Shown one piece after another: positions 26,131 to 34,846 of a DNA stretch of 40,049 bases. The stretch comes from Bradyrhizobiaceae bacterium (GTDB lineage Bacteria > Pseudomonadota > Alphaproteobacteria > Rhizobiales > Xanthobacteraceae). The position numbers and the translations under genes were made by a program. The notes beneath the pieces were generated by a model that was not told the DNA's origin, made no database searches, and saw nothing but the letters and a program-made list of their open reading frames with translations. The stretch's first letter is position 1, and the number at the start of each line of letters is the position of its first letter. The stretch spans positions 1 through 40,049 of the forward strand of contig PQAH01000026.1 of NCBI GenBank assembly GCA_003105195.1, read 5' to 3'.

Positions 26131-26853
26131 TCAGTAGCGCGCCGCGATCGGGGCGCCGCCGAAGCGGTAGTTGAGGCCGAGCTTCACGGCGTGCACCTGC
26201 TGGTCCACATCGAAGACGACGGCGGGCGCGTAGGACACCGTGCGGCTGCCGAAGTCCATGTAGTTGTACTCGAGCTTGGCCGACCAGTTGTTCCAGAATC
26301 CGTACTCGATGCCCGCGCCGACGGTCCAGCCGGTGCGCGTCGAGCCGCTCGCGGCCGCGAAGCCCGGGACCGCGTAGCCGAGATCCTCGTTCACCCAGGC
26401 GAAGCCGCCCTTGCCGTAGATCAGCCAGTTGTCGAGGGCGAAGCCGATGCGGCCCGTGAGCGTGCCCATCCAGTCGATGCGGGTGTCGAAGGTCTCGCCG
26501 CCGAGGCGCGGCGAGGCCGCGCCGCCGTTGATGTCGGCCCAGGACAGGTCGCCTTCGATGCCGAGCACGATGTTGTTGATCTGGTAGTTGAAGCCGACCT
26601 GGCCGCCGGCCAGGAAGCCGTCGGCATCGTGGCTGATCGAGAAGGGCACGATCGTGTCGGTCCAGCCCTTGTCGGCCCAGCCGTAGCCGGCGTGGACGCC
26701 GAGATAGAATCCGGTCCAGTTGTAGGCCGACACCGGCGTGGTCACGGGCGGCACCGGGGCGGGCGCCGGGCGCGCGATATCCGCCGCCGTGGCGGGCTTG
26801 CCCGCGAGAAGAACGGCGAGCGCGCCCGCCGCGAGAATCACCGTACGCTTCAT
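26131..26853 (-). CDS. Omp25/Omp31-like outer-membrane porin (paralogue C)
   Basis: 240 aa. Signal peptide (1-23, KPATA|ADI), proline-rich linker (PAPAPVPPVTTPVS), then YNWTGFYLGVHAGYGWADKG. Strands include GGQVGFNYQINNIVLGIEGD and the terminal LGLNYRFGGAPIAARY. GGAGG lies seven bases before the ATG. It is closer to paralogues A and B than the double-barrel protein is (shared LSWADINGG and DADGFLAGGQ). Confidence 0.92.
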   Translation of the reverse strand: MKRTVILAAGALAVLLAGKPATAADIARPAPAPVPPVTTPVSAYNWTGFYLGVHAGYGWADKGWTDTIVPFSISHDADGFLAGGQVGFNYQINNIVLGIEGDLSWADINGGAASPRLGGETFDTRIDWMGTLTGRIGFALDNWLIYGKGGFAWVNEDLGYAVPGFAAASGSTRTGWTVGAGIEYGFWNNWSAKLEYNYMDFGSRTVSYAPAVVFDVDQQVHAVKLGLNYRFGGAPIAARY

Positions 26854-27125
26854 GGTCAGCCTCCGCTCGATCGTGAGGTTGCGCGAACGGCGCGCGCGTG
26901 CGCGCCGGCACGAACAGTGCGTGAGACATCCGTTGCAATGTGGGTTGGCCGCAATGGGGCGTCATTTCGACGCCAATGCGATGAACCCCTCCTGCGCGCT
27001 CAATGCGCGGATAGGTCCGTTGGTTCCGACCGGAGCAACGATACGCAGGCGCGTGGCTTTTCGATCACAGCAGCGGTTCCGTCGCGCGTCTCGCGCTCGC
27101 GCACGGCGCCGCGATCGGAGGCCGA

Positions 27126-27746
27126 TCAGAAGCGGTAGTTGACGCCGAAGCGCAGCAGGCTCGACTCGAAGCCGTGGCCGAGGCCGGTGAGGCCGTAGCC
27201 GCGGTCGGTGAGGTCGACATAGAGATATTCGGCCCGGGCCGACCAGTTCGGCGTGAAGCCGACCTCGACGCCGAGACCCATGGTCCAGCCGAAATGCGTG
27301 TGGCTCTCGCTCAGGCCCGCGAACTGGGCTTCGCCGCCGCCATAGGCGAGGCCGACCGTCAGGTAGACGAGCACGTTCGAGAAGGCGAAGCCGCCGCGGC
27401 CGCGCAGCGTGCCGAACCAGGGATTGGAGAACTTGTAGCCCGCGAACACGTCCTCGGCGGCCGAGAGCTGCAGGTCGGTCTCGGCGCCGAACACCCACTG
27501 GCCGCTCTGCCAGTTGTAGCCGGCCTGCAGGCCGCCCGCGAAGCCGTCCGGCTCGGCGCCCCAGTTGGTGATCTTGCCGAACTGGTAGCCGAGATTGAGG
27601 CCCACATAGGCGCCGTTCCAGTTGTAGGCGCTGAACGGGGCGGCGGCGAACTGAGGATTGCCGCCATAGCGCAGGTCGGCGCCGAGGGCCGGGCCGGCCA
27701 CGACGGTCGCGGCCACCGTGAGGGCAGCGAATACTGATCTGGCCAC
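27126..27746 (-). CDS. Omp25-like outer-membrane porin (paralogue D), GTG start
   Basis: 206 aa from a GTG at 27746. GGAGGT is spaced five bases before it, and the protein opens at once into a signal peptide (ARSVFAALTVAATVVAGPAL). An ATG at 27821 in the same frame has no ribosome-binding site and gives a polar 25-residue leader, so it is rejected. Mature barrel: YNWNGAYVGLNLGYQFG, AGYNWQSGQWVFGAETD, FGTLRGRGGFAFSNVLVYLT and the terminal LLRFGVNYRF. It ends in Phe, the classical outer-membrane C-terminal signature. More divergent from A-C. Confidence 0.88.
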   Translation of the reverse strand: MARSVFAALTVAATVVAGPALGADLRYGGNPQFAAAPFSAYNWNGAYVGLNLGYQFGKITNWGAEPDGFAGGLQAGYNWQSGQWVFGAETDLQLSAAEDVFAGYKFSNPWFGTLRGRGGFAFSNVLVYLTVGLAYGGGEAQFAGLSESHTHFGWTMGLGVEVGFTPNWSARAEYLYVDLTDRGYGLTGLGHGFESSLLRFGVNYRF

Positions 27747-27819
27747 GTCCACCTCCACATCGTGGGCGCCGGATACCGAAACGGCGCAGCCCCTGGCTCG
27801 CAAAGGGGCCAGTTTCTTC

Positions 27820-27895
27820 ATGAGATTTATCGAGCCGTTCAGGTTAAGCGTTCATAAATACATCAAATTCGAATCATCTTTACTTAAGGAACCGT
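27820..27895 (-). promoter_or_regulatory. AT-rich upstream region of porin D
   Basis: Marked AT-rich island (about two-thirds A+T by eye) 75-150 nt before the porin D GTG, containing TTTATGAACGC and TAAATCTC on the minus strand. A promoter is likely somewhere here; no clear box pair could be fixed. Confidence 0.35.
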
Positions 27896-28016
27896 GTCCG
27901 GAGCGAGGCTCCATTAAGCGTCGGTTCACCATGTTCCGCCTGCCGTGCGCTTCTTCTCGGTGGTCGACGGCGCGCCGGGCACGCCGTAAGACTGGGCAGG
28001 CCGTCCATCGACACCC

Positions 28017-28793
28017 ATGAGCGCACCCGACCGGAACTCCATGCCCCGCGCCGCCCTGGTCACGGGGGCAGCCCGCCGGATCGGGCGGGCGATCGCGCTC
28101 GCGCTGGCCGAGGCCGGCTATGCGGTCGCGATCGGCACGCACCGGTCGGTCGCCGAGGCGGAGGCGCTGGGCAGCGACATCGTGCGCGCCGGGGGAAGGG
28201 CCGCGGTGGTGCAAGCAGACCTCGCCGACCCCGCGGCGGTCCGCGCCCTGGTTCCGGCCGCCGCCGCGGCGCTCGGCCCGCTGACGCTGCTGGTCAACAA
28301 TGCGGCCGAGTTCGAGCCGGACGCGATCGGCGCCCTCGACCTGGAGCGCTGGGACCGCCAGCTCGCCGTCAACCTGCGGGCGCCGGTGTTCCTCGCCGAA
28401 GCCTTCGCGGCGCAGGCGCCGGCCGGCCGCGATTGCGCGATCGTGAACATCCTCGACCAGCGCGTGCTCAAGCCCACGCCCCGGTTCGTCTCCTACACGC
28501 TCGCCAAGAGCGCGCTCCACACCGCGACGCGCACGCTGGCCCAGGCGCTGGCGCCGCGGGTGCGCGTCAATGCCGTCGCGCCCGGGCCGACGGCGCCGAG
28601 CCCGCGCCAGCGGGCCGAGGAGTTCGCCCACCAGGCGGCCGCCGTGCCGCTCGGGCGCGGCTCGCCGCCCGAGGAGATCGCGGCCGCGGTGGTGTTCCTG
28701 GCCGGCGCCACCAGCATCACGGGCCAGACGCTGGCCGTCGACGGGGGCCAGCATCTCGCCTGGAAGACCCCCGACGTGGACATCGCCGAATAG
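28017..28793 (+). CDS. SDR oxidoreductase, pteridine-reductase-like
   Basis: 258 aa. Classical Rossmann SDR: TGAARRIGR (16-24) binds the cofactor; THRSVAEAEA (41-50) matches the HxRS element by which PTR1/FolM-type pteridine reductases select NADPH. LLVNNAAEFEP is the NNA motif. Catalytic Y160 and K164 are in VSYTLAKSAL. The usual catalytic Ser is replaced by Asp (D147 in NILDQRV), again as in pteridine reductases. So reduction of dihydropterins is the best guess. Start at 28017; an ATG at 28041 is possible. It lies 45 nt before uvrC. Confidence 0.85.
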   Translation: MSAPDRNSMPRAALVTGAARRIGRAIALALAEAGYAVAIGTHRSVAEAEALGSDIVRAGGRAAVVQADLADPAAVRALVPAAAAALGPLTLLVNNAAEFEPDAIGALDLERWDRQLAVNLRAPVFLAEAFAAQAPAGRDCAIVNILDQRVLKPTPRFVSYTLAKSALHTATRTLAQALAPRVRVNAVAPGPTAPSPRQRAEEFAHQAAAVPLGRGSPPEEIAAAVVFLAGATSITGQTLAVDGGQHLAWKTPDVDIAE

Positions 28794-28838
28794 CGGCGCC
28801 GGCTGGCCGCGCGGTCGCGCGCGACCTATTTTCCGTCC

Positions 28839-30857
28839 ATGAACGAGAAGAAGAACATCGACCCCGAGCTGGAGCCGGACGAGGAGGACGAGGAGTCCGC
28901 CCTGCCGCTCGAGGAGGAGGCGAGCCAGGCCGAGGGCTCGCTCGCGGCCGGCTATGCGGCGATCGCCCGCGACGCCCGGCACGCGCCGGCGCAGCCCGGC
29001 GTCTACCGCATGATCGATGGCAAGGGCGAGGTGCTCTATGTCGGCAAGGCCAAGAGCATCCGCAAGCGCGTCGTCGCCTATGTGCGGCCGGCCGGCCACA
29101 CGGCGCGCATCGCGCGCATGATCGCGGCGACGCACGCGCTCGAGTTCGTCACCACCGCGACCGAGACCGAGGCGCTGCTGCTCGAGGCGAACCTGATCAA
29201 GCGCCTGCGGCCGCGCTTCAACGTGCTGTTGCGGGACGACAAGTCGTTCCCCTACATCCTGATCACGGGCGACCATCCGGCGCCGCAGATCATGAAGCAT
29301 CGCGGCGCGCGCAGCCGCCCCGGCGACTACTACGGGCCGTTCGCCTCGGCGCAGGCCGTGCACCGCACGATCACGGCGCTGGAGCGCGCCTTCCTGATCC
29401 GCTCGTGCTCGGATGCGGTGTTCGAGAGCCGCTCGCGGCCGTGCCTGCTGCACCAGATCAAGCGCTGCGCCGCGCCCTGCACGGGGGAGATCTCGGCCGC
29501 GGACTATGCCGAGCTGGTGCGCGAGGCCAAGGCCTTCCTCTCGGGCAGGAGCGGCGCGGTGCGCGCCGAGCTCGCACGCGAGATGGAGGCGGCCTCCGCG
29601 GCGCTCGATTTCGAGCGCGCCGCGGTCTATCGCGACCGCCTCGCCGCGCTCGCGGCCGTGCAGGCGCACCAGGGCATCAACCCGCGCGGGGTCGAGGAGG
29701 CGGACGTCTTCGCCGTGCACCAGCAGGGCGGCTTCAGCTGCGTCGAGGTGTTCTTCTTCCGCACGCGGCAGAACTGGGGCAACCGCGCCTACTTCCCGAA
29801 GGCCGACCGCTCGCTCGAGCCGGGCGAGGTGCTGGGCGCGTTCCTGGCGCAGTTCTACGACGACAAGCCGGCCCCGCGGCTGATCCTGCTCTCGCACGAG
29901 ATCGAGGAGCGCGCGCTGCTCGCCGAGGCGCTCTGCATCAGGAGCGGCCGCAAGGTCGAGGTCGCGGTGCCGGCACGCGGCGAGAAGAAGGAGCTGGTCG
30001 AGCACGCGCTCGCCAATGCGCGCGCGGCGCTCGGCCGCAAGCTCGCCGAATCGGCCTCGCAGCAGCGCCTCCTCGCGGCGCTCGCCGAGACCTTCGGGCT
30101 CGCGCGCGCGCCGCGGCGCATCGAGGTCTACGACAACAGCCACATCCAGGGGACCAATCCGGTCGGCGCCATGATCGTCGCCGGGGCGGAAGGCTTCCGG
30201 AAGAACCAGTACCGCAAGTTCAACATCAAGACCGCCGACCTCGTGCCGGGCGACGACTACGGCATGATGCGCGAGGTGCTGACGCGGCGCTTCAAGCGCC
30301 TGCTCGGCGAGGCGCCGCGGATCACGAGTGCGTTATCGGACGGCGCGGCGGAACCGCCGCAGGCGGCATTCGAGTCCGGGACCGAGGGCGAGGCCGAGTC
30401 CCCCTGGCCGGACCTGGTGCTGATCGACGGCGGGCAGGGTCAGCTCAATGCGGCGCGCGAGACGCTGGGCGCGCTCGGCGTCGGCGACGTCCCGCTGGTC
30501 GCCATCGCCAAGGGGCCGGACCGCGACGCGGGGCGCGAGACCTTCTTCATGGCGGAGCGCGAGCCGTTCCGGCTCAAGCCGCGCGATCCGGTGCTCTATT
30601 TCGTGGAACGCCTGCGCGACGAAGCGCACCGCTTCGCGGTCGGCTCGCACCGGGCCAAGCGCAAGCGCGACATCCGCGAGGCGGGCCTGCAGGAGATCGC
30701 GGGGGTGGGACCTGCGCGCAAGCGCGCCCTCCTGCACCACTTCGGCACGCTGCGCGCCGTCGAGCGCGCCTCGATCGCGGATCTCGAGCGGGTTCCCGGG
30801 ATCAATGCCGAGACGGCGCGCAAGATCTACGACTTCTTTCATGAGTCCGCCCCCTGA
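28839..30857 (+). CDS. uvrC: Excinuclease ABC subunit C
   Basis: 672 aa. Makes both incisions in nucleotide excision repair. GIY-YIG domain near residues 47-130 ([20 protein letters not shown]), a Cys-containing region ([20 protein letters not shown]), a UVR-like segment, the RNase H-like 3'/5' nuclease domain ([20 protein letters not shown]), and C-terminal tandem helix-hairpin-helix ([20 protein letters not shown]). Unusual only in an acidic N-terminal extension ([20 protein letters not shown]) and a low-complexity insert near residue 500. Confidence 0.96.
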   Translation: MNEKKNIDPELEPDEEDEESALPLEEEASQAEGSLAAGYAAIARDARHAPAQPGVYRMIDGKGEVLYVGKAKSIRKRVVAYVRPAGHTARIARMIAATHALEFVTTATETEALLLEANLIKRLRPRFNVLLRDDKSFPYILITGDHPAPQIMKHRGARSRPGDYYGPFASAQAVHRTITALERAFLIRSCSDAVFESRSRPCLLHQIKRCAAPCTGEISAADYAELVREAKAFLSGRSGAVRAELAREMEAASAALDFERAAVYRDRLAALAAVQAHQGINPRGVEEADVFAVHQQGGFSCVEVFFFRTRQNWGNRAYFPKADRSLEPGEVLGAFLAQFYDDKPAPRLILLSHEIEERALLAEALCIRSGRKVEVAVPARGEKKELVEHALANARAALGRKLAESASQQRLLAALAETFGLARAPRRIEVYDNSHIQGTNPVGAMIVAGAEGFRKNQYRKFNIKTADLVPGDDYGMMREVLTRRFKRLLGEAPRITSALSDGAAEPPQAAFESGTEGEAESPWPDLVLIDGGQGQLNAARETLGALGVGDVPLVAIAKGPDRDAGRETFFMAEREPFRLKPRDPVLYFVERLRDEAHRFAVGSHRAKRKRDIREAGLQEIAGVGPARKRALLHHFGTLRAVERASIADLERVPGINAETARKIYDFFHESAP

Positions 30858-30932
30858 AACATGCGCTGCGGCCGCACCCCTCCGGCGGAGAGAGCGGTTG
30901 ACGCATCCGGGTCGGGGGTGTTCTTTCGCGCC

Positions 30933-31610
30933 ATGACCGCGGTGGAGAACCAGGCCTCATCGGGGCATGCGTGGGCGTTGCCGAACCTGCTGACCTATGG
31001 GCGGATCGCGGCCGTGCCCGCGGTCGTGGCCGCGATGTACTGGCAGGAGGTCCTGCAGGGCGGGCTGTGGTTGCGCTGGGTGGCGCTGGCGATCTTCGTC
31101 ACCGCCGCCATCACGGACATCCTCGACGGCTATGTGGCGCGCGCCTGGGGCCAACAGTCGCGCTTCGGCCGCATGCTCGACCCGATCGCCGACAAGCTGC
31201 TGGTCTCGTCCTGCCTCCTGATGCTGGCGGCGGACAGCACCATCCGCGGTCCCTCGCTGTGGGCCGCGATCGTCATCCTGTGCCGCGAGATCCTGGTCTC
31301 GGGCCTGCGCGAGTATCTCGCCGAGCTGCGCGTGAGCGTGCCGGTCACCCGGCTTGCCAAGTGGAAGACCACGCTGCAGCTGGTGGCGGTCGGATTCCTG
31401 CTCGCCGGCAAGGCCGGCGACCAGGTCTGGTTCATCGGGCCGCTGACCGAGATGACCACGGGGCCGCTCGCCGCGCTGGTGGGACACCAGGTGGTGGCGG
31501 GAGCCGTGACCCATGTGGGCCTGACGCTGCTCTGGCTTTCGGCCCTGCTCACCCTCTATACGGGGTGGGACTATTTCCGCGCCGGCGTGCGCCACCTGAT
31601 CGACCAGTGA
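30933..31610 (+). CDS. pgsA: CDP-diacylglycerol-glycerol-3-phosphate 3-phosphatidyltransferase
   Basis: 225 aa. Makes phosphatidylglycerophosphate in the inner membrane. The CDP-alcohol phosphotransferase motif is complete: DGYVARAWGQQSRFG followed by RMLDPIADK, giving D-G-x2-A-R-x8-G-x3-D-x3-D. Five to six hydrophobic helices. The ATG at 30933 gives the family N-terminus (WALPNLLTYGRI at about residue 14); an earlier ATG at 30861 adds a polar leader and is less likely. Between uvrC and moaD, a conserved order in related genomes. Confidence 0.92.
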   Translation: MTAVENQASSGHAWALPNLLTYGRIAAVPAVVAAMYWQEVLQGGLWLRWVALAIFVTAAITDILDGYVARAWGQQSRFGRMLDPIADKLLVSSCLLMLAADSTIRGPSLWAAIVILCREILVSGLREYLAELRVSVPVTRLAKWKTTLQLVAVGFLLAGKAGDQVWFIGPLTEMTTGPLAALVGHQVVAGAVTHVGLTLLWLSALLTLYTGWDYFRAGVRHLIDQ

Positions 31611-31618
31611 CGATACCG

Positions 31619-31870
31619 ATGAAGATCCTGTATTTCGCCTGGGTGCGCGAGCGGGTCGGCAAGCCCGAGGAGGAGCTCGACCTGCCGGCGGGCGTGCGAA
31701 CCGTGGCCGAGCTGATGGGCTGGCTTGCCGGGCGCGGCGAGGAATATGCCCATGCGTTCGAGAACCCGAAGGTGATCCGCGCCGCGATCGACCGCACCCA
31801 TGTGCGACCGGACGCCGCGCTTGCGGGCGCGCGCGAGATCGCCTTCTTTCCGCCGATGACCGGCGGATGA
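31619..31870 (+). CDS. moaD: Molybdopterin synthase small subunit
   Basis: 83 aa ubiquitin-like protein ending in the required GG (FFPPMTGG), the site of thiocarboxylate formation that supplies sulfur to molybdopterin. N-terminal KILYFAWVRERVGKPEEEL is typical. It begins eight nt after pgsA and is followed four nt later by moaE, its partner. Confidence 0.94.
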   Translation: MKILYFAWVRERVGKPEEELDLPAGVRTVAELMGWLAGRGEEYAHAFENPKVIRAAIDRTHVRPDAALAGAREIAFFPPMTGG

Positions 31871-31874
31871 GCCC

Positions 31875-32351
31875 ATGAGGGTCCGGCTGCAGCGCGAGGA
31901 CTTCGATGTCGCGGCGGAGGTCGCGCGGCTGACGCGCGGGCGCACCGACGTGGGCGCGGTCGCGACCTTCACGGGCATCTGCCGCGGCAGCGAGGCGGGC
32001 GGCGAGATCGCCGCGATGACGCTCGAGCACTATCCCGGCATGGCGGAGGCCGAGATCATGCGCCATGTCGAGGAGGCGCAGGCGCGCTGGCCGCTCCTCG
32101 GCGTGACCGTGATCCACCGCTACGGGCGGCTCGTGCCGGGGGACAATATCGTGCTGGTGGCCACGGCCGCTGCGCACCGGCAGGAGGCCTTCGCGGCGGC
32201 CGAGTTCCTGATGGACTATCTCAAGACCCGCGCGCCGTTCTGGAAGCGCGAAGAGCGTGCCGAGGGCGGCGCGTGGGTCGCGGCCAAGGAGGCCGACGAC
32301 GCCGCACTGGAGCGATGGGCGAGGCCCGCGCGCCCCGCGGCCGCGGAGTGA
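31875..32351 (+). CDS. moaE: Molybdopterin synthase catalytic subunit
   Basis: 158 aa. Converts precursor Z (cPMP) to molybdopterin with MoaD. Conserved GAVATFTGICRG near residue 27, EHYPGMAE, and the active-site region YLKTRAPFWKRE near 115-126 with the conserved lysines. Ends in an Ala/Pro-rich tail. It shares the SDR-uvrC-pgsA-moaD transcription direction and tight spacing. Confidence 0.95.
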   Translation: MRVRLQREDFDVAAEVARLTRGRTDVGAVATFTGICRGSEAGGEIAAMTLEHYPGMAEAEIMRHVEEAQARWPLLGVTVIHRYGRLVPGDNIVLVATAAAHRQEAFAAAEFLMDYLKTRAPFWKREERAEGGAWVAAKEADDAALERWARPARPAAAE

Positions 32352-32377
32352 CAACGGTCCGACCGGGAGGACAACGG

Positions 32378-33331
32378 ATGATCCGCATAGTGGCCGCGGC
32401 GATCGCGCTCATCGGCCTTGCGGCCGGCGCAGCCGCCGAGAGCAGGGTCCAGTACTTCAAGGTGCCGGCGGGAGCGCATCCACACGACGTCTGGGCTGCG
32501 CCCGACGGCAATGTCTGGTACACGGCGCAGCATCAAGGGGCGCTCGGCATCCTCGATCCGAAGACCGGGAAGGTCGAGCAGGTGAAGCTCGGCGAGGGCT
32601 CGCGCCCGCACGGCGTGATCGCCGGCCCCGACGGCGCCGCCTGGATCACCGACGGCGGGCTCAACGCCAATGTGCGCTTCGACCCGAAGACGCGCGACGT
32701 GAAGGTGTTCCCGCTGCCGAAGGAGTTCGCCAACGCCAATCTCAACACCGGCGCGTTCGACCGCAACGGGATCTACTGGTTCACGGGCCAGAACGGAGTC
32801 TACGGCCGCGTCGATCCCAGGACCGGCAAGACGGACGCCTGGAAGGCGCCGAAGGGCCGCGGGCCCTACGGCATCACGGCGACGCCCTCGGGCGAGGTCT
32901 GGTACGTCTCGCTCGTCGGCGACCATCTCGCGCGCATCGATCCGGCGAGCGGGGCCGCGACCGTGGTCGAGCCGCCCAAGGCGGGGGTCGGCCCGCGCCG
33001 CGTCTGGTCGGACTCCAAGGGCGTGCTGTGGCTGAGCTTCTGGCACACCGGCGAGGTCGCGCGCTACGATCCGGCGCAGAAGCGCTGGAGGGTGTGGGCG
33101 CTGCCGAAGAGCAAGAGCGGCTGCTACTCGGTCTATGTCGACGCGCAGGACAAGGTCTGGCTCACCGACTTCATCGCCAATGCGATCGTCCGTTTCGACC
33201 CCGCGACGGAAAAGTTCGAGAGCTTCCCGTCGAGCGAGCGCGGCGCCTCGGTGCGCCAGATGCACGGCCGCAAGGGCGAGGCCTGGGGCGCGGAATCCGG
33301 CAACGACCGGCTGGTGGTGGTGCGGTATTGA
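32378..33331 (+). CDS. Exported beta-propeller protein, virginiamycin B lyase-like (Vgb family)
   Basis: 317 aa. Signal peptide (1 to about 20, GLAAGAAAESR). Six to seven repeats of the Vgb/NHL type follow, e.g. HDVWAAPDGNVWYTAQHQGA, HGVIAGPDGAAWITDGGLNA, YGITATPSGEVWYVSLVGDH and YSVYVDAQDKVWLTDFIANA. The catalytic His of the true streptogramin lyase was not confirmed, and most chromosomal relatives have unknown function, so no resistance role is claimed. GGGAGG precedes the ATG. 26 nt after moaE, possibly on the same transcript. Confidence 0.85.
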   Translation: MIRIVAAAIALIGLAAGAAAESRVQYFKVPAGAHPHDVWAAPDGNVWYTAQHQGALGILDPKTGKVEQVKLGEGSRPHGVIAGPDGAAWITDGGLNANVRFDPKTRDVKVFPLPKEFANANLNTGAFDRNGIYWFTGQNGVYGRVDPRTGKTDAWKAPKGRGPYGITATPSGEVWYVSLVGDHLARIDPASGAATVVEPPKAGVGPRRVWSDSKGVLWLSFWHTGEVARYDPAQKRWRVWALPKSKSGCYSVYVDAQDKVWLTDFIANAIVRFDPATEKFESFPSSERGASVRQMHGRKGEAWGAESGNDRLVVVRY

Positions 33332-33365
33332 GCGCGCCTCGCACGGCGGGCTGGGCGCGAGGCGC

Positions 33366-33442
33366 CGTAACCCGCCGCGGGCCTTTCGGGCCGCGCGCAC
33401 ATGGCGAGTCAGCCGGCGGGTTACGCGGCTGCGCCGCTAATC
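33366..33442. repeat. REP-like palindromes flanking the 233-bp element
   Basis: CGTAACCCGCCG (33366-33377) pairs with CGGCGGGTTACG (33414-33425). Overlapping it, GCGGC/GCCGC (33425-33437) closes a short hairpin whose arms extend to GGGTTA and TAATCC. The right flank of the next element (GGCTAACCCGCC, 33678-33689) looks like the continuation of the same palindrome. Confidence 0.65.
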
Positions 33443-33443
33443 C

Positions 33444-33676
33444 TACTGTGTCAGAAACTGCACTCTGAGCGTCATCCCGGCCAAGCGAGCACCGATCTCG
33501 CGCTTGCGCGAGATCGGCATTGATAAATGCCCAGGTCGGCAACAGCCGACCTGGGTGCGAGCGCGAGCCGGGATCCATATCCCCGGTGATCGAGATGCGG
33601 AAACACGGAGGTTATGGATCCCGGCTCTCGCTTCGCTCGGCCGGGATGACGCCGAGAATTGTCTTCTGACACAGTA
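33444..33676. repeat. Multi-hairpin palindromic element with 13-bp terminal inverted repeats (MITE-like)
   Basis: 233 bp bounded by TACTGTGTCAGAA (33444-33456) and its exact reverse complement TTCTGACACAGTA (33664-33676). Nested inside: GTCATCCCGGCC (33471-33482) with GGCCGGGATGAC (33639-33650), and GAGCCGGGATCCATA (33565-33579) with its complement (33613-33627). There are also two compact hairpins, CCGATCTCGCGC/GCGCGAGATCGG (33492-33517) and CCAGGTCGGC/GCCGACCTGG (33531-33554). No protein is encoded. The CATCCCGGCC...GGATCCATA type is a familiar Hyphomicrobiales intergenic repeat. Confidence 0.85.
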
Positions 33677-33712
33677 AGGCTAACCCGCCCTGCGGGCGAC
33701 GGACTCCGAATA

Positions 33713-34603
33713 TCACGCCGCCGCCGCCTTGCCCTTGGGCTGCACCTCGGCCGTGTAGTCGTCCATCAGCTGCTGGGTGATCGCGGCGGGCGTGAAGCGC
33801 CACTCGGCGATCTCGGAGACCGGCGTCACCTCGGCCGCGGTGCCGGTGATGAAGCACTCGGAGAAGCCGGAGAGCTCCTCCGGCATGATGCGGCGCTCGA
33901 CGACCTCGAGGCCGCGCCGGCGCGCGAGCTCGATCGTGGTCTTGCGCGTGATGCCGTCGAGGAAGCAGTCGGCGGTCGGCGTGTGGATCCTGCCGTCGGC
34001 GACGAAGAAGATGTTGGCGCCCGTGCACTCGGCGACGCGGCCCTCCCAGTCGAGCATCATGGCGTCCGCATAGCCCTTGCGCTCCGCCTTGTGCTTGGAG
34101 ATCGTGCAGATCATGTAGAGCCCGGCCGCCTTGGCGAGCGTGGGCGCGGTCTTCGGATCGGGACGGCGGTAGTCGGCGAGGTCGAGGCGGATGCCCTTGA
34201 GCCGCTGCGCCGGGTCGAAATAGCTCGGCCACTCCCAGGTCGCGATCGCGAGGTGGATCGTGTTCTGCTGCGCCGAGACGCCCATCATCTCCGAGCCGCG
34301 CCAGGCCACAGGGCGCACATAGGCGTCCTTCTGGCCGTTCTTCTCCAGCACCAGCCGCTTGGCGGCGTCGATCTCGGGAATCGACCAGGGGATCGTGAAG
34401 TCGAGGATCTCGGCCGAGCGCTTGAGCCGCTCGGAATGCTCGGTGCACTTGAAGATCGCGCCGCCATAGGCGCGCTCGCCCTCGAACACGCAGCTGCCAT
34501 AGTGCAGGCCGTGGGACAGGACGTGCAGCTTGGCGTCCGCCCACGGAACGAGCTTGCCGTCGAGCCAGATGACGCCGTCGCGCTGGTCGAAAGTGAGTGC
34601 CAT
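33713..34603 (-). CDS. ilvE: Branched-chain amino acid aminotransferase
   Basis: 296 aa, PLP fold type IV. Transaminates Leu, Ile and Val with 2-oxoglutarate. Features: HGLHYGSCVFEGERAY near residue 31, the region with the Schiff-base Lys in ISKHKAERKGYADAMMLD, and EGRVAECTGANIFFV. The C-terminus has CFITGTAAEVTPV. GGAGG sits seven bases before the ATG at 34603. Divergent from marR over 231 nt; a TTGACA at 34833-34828 on this strand would give a leader of about 190 nt. Confidence 0.93.
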   Translation of the reverse strand: MALTFDQRDGVIWLDGKLVPWADAKLHVLSHGLHYGSCVFEGERAYGGAIFKCTEHSERLKRSAEILDFTIPWSIPEIDAAKRLVLEKNGQKDAYVRPVAWRGSEMMGVSAQQNTIHLAIATWEWPSYFDPAQRLKGIRLDLADYRRPDPKTAPTLAKAAGLYMICTISKHKAERKGYADAMMLDWEGRVAECTGANIFFVADGRIHTPTADCFLDGITRKTTIELARRRGLEVVERRIMPEELSGFSECFITGTAAEVTPVSEIAEWRFTPAAITQQLMDDYTAEVQPKGKAAAA

Positions 34604-34825
34604 GGCCTATCCTCCACGAATCTTCCGCCGGGCGCGATGCCGCGACGGTTTGGGGTGCGCTTTTGCGTCCCTGGCGAAGTCCCGATATGTTTTGAGCCGG
34701 CCCCGCGGACGAGGCAAGATTGATCCGTTGGGACCACGCTTCCCGGGCCGGCGCCGACCATGCCGGGCGAGCCCGGGCACGATCGTTTCGTGGAAGCGTG
34801 CTTCTGAGTAACAATCAAACCGAAA

Positions 34826-34846
34826 TATGTCAATATGGCTGACATA
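34826..34846. promoter_or_regulatory. Inverted repeat across the marR start codon, probable operator
   Basis: TATGTCA (34826-34832) and TGACATA (34840-34846) form a perfect 7-bp inverted repeat with a 7-nt spacer; the marR ATG (34835-34837) lies in the spacer. It also overlaps a TTGACA on the opposite strand upstream of ilvE. The 21-bp size fits a MarR dimer site, so autoregulation and control of ilvE are inferred. Confidence 0.55.

Noticed and set aside
26952-26980. Hairpin GGCGTC/GACGCC in the gap between porins C and D as terminator of porin D
   Set aside because: It is about 150 nt beyond the porin D stop and imperfect outside the 6-bp core, so assignment is not supported.
27852-30143. 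763-codon minus-strand open frame
   Set aside because: Antisense to the SDR and uvrC genes, with repetitive Arg/Gly/Ala composition and no domain.
32378-33331. Streptogramin resistance gene
   Set aside because: The Vgb-like propeller has a signal peptide and the lyase active-site His could not be confirmed; chromosomal homologues are mostly of unknown function.
33444-33676. CRISPR array or retron-like RNA
   Set aside because: The repeats are inverted, not direct with spacers, and no cas or reverse-transcriptase gene is near.
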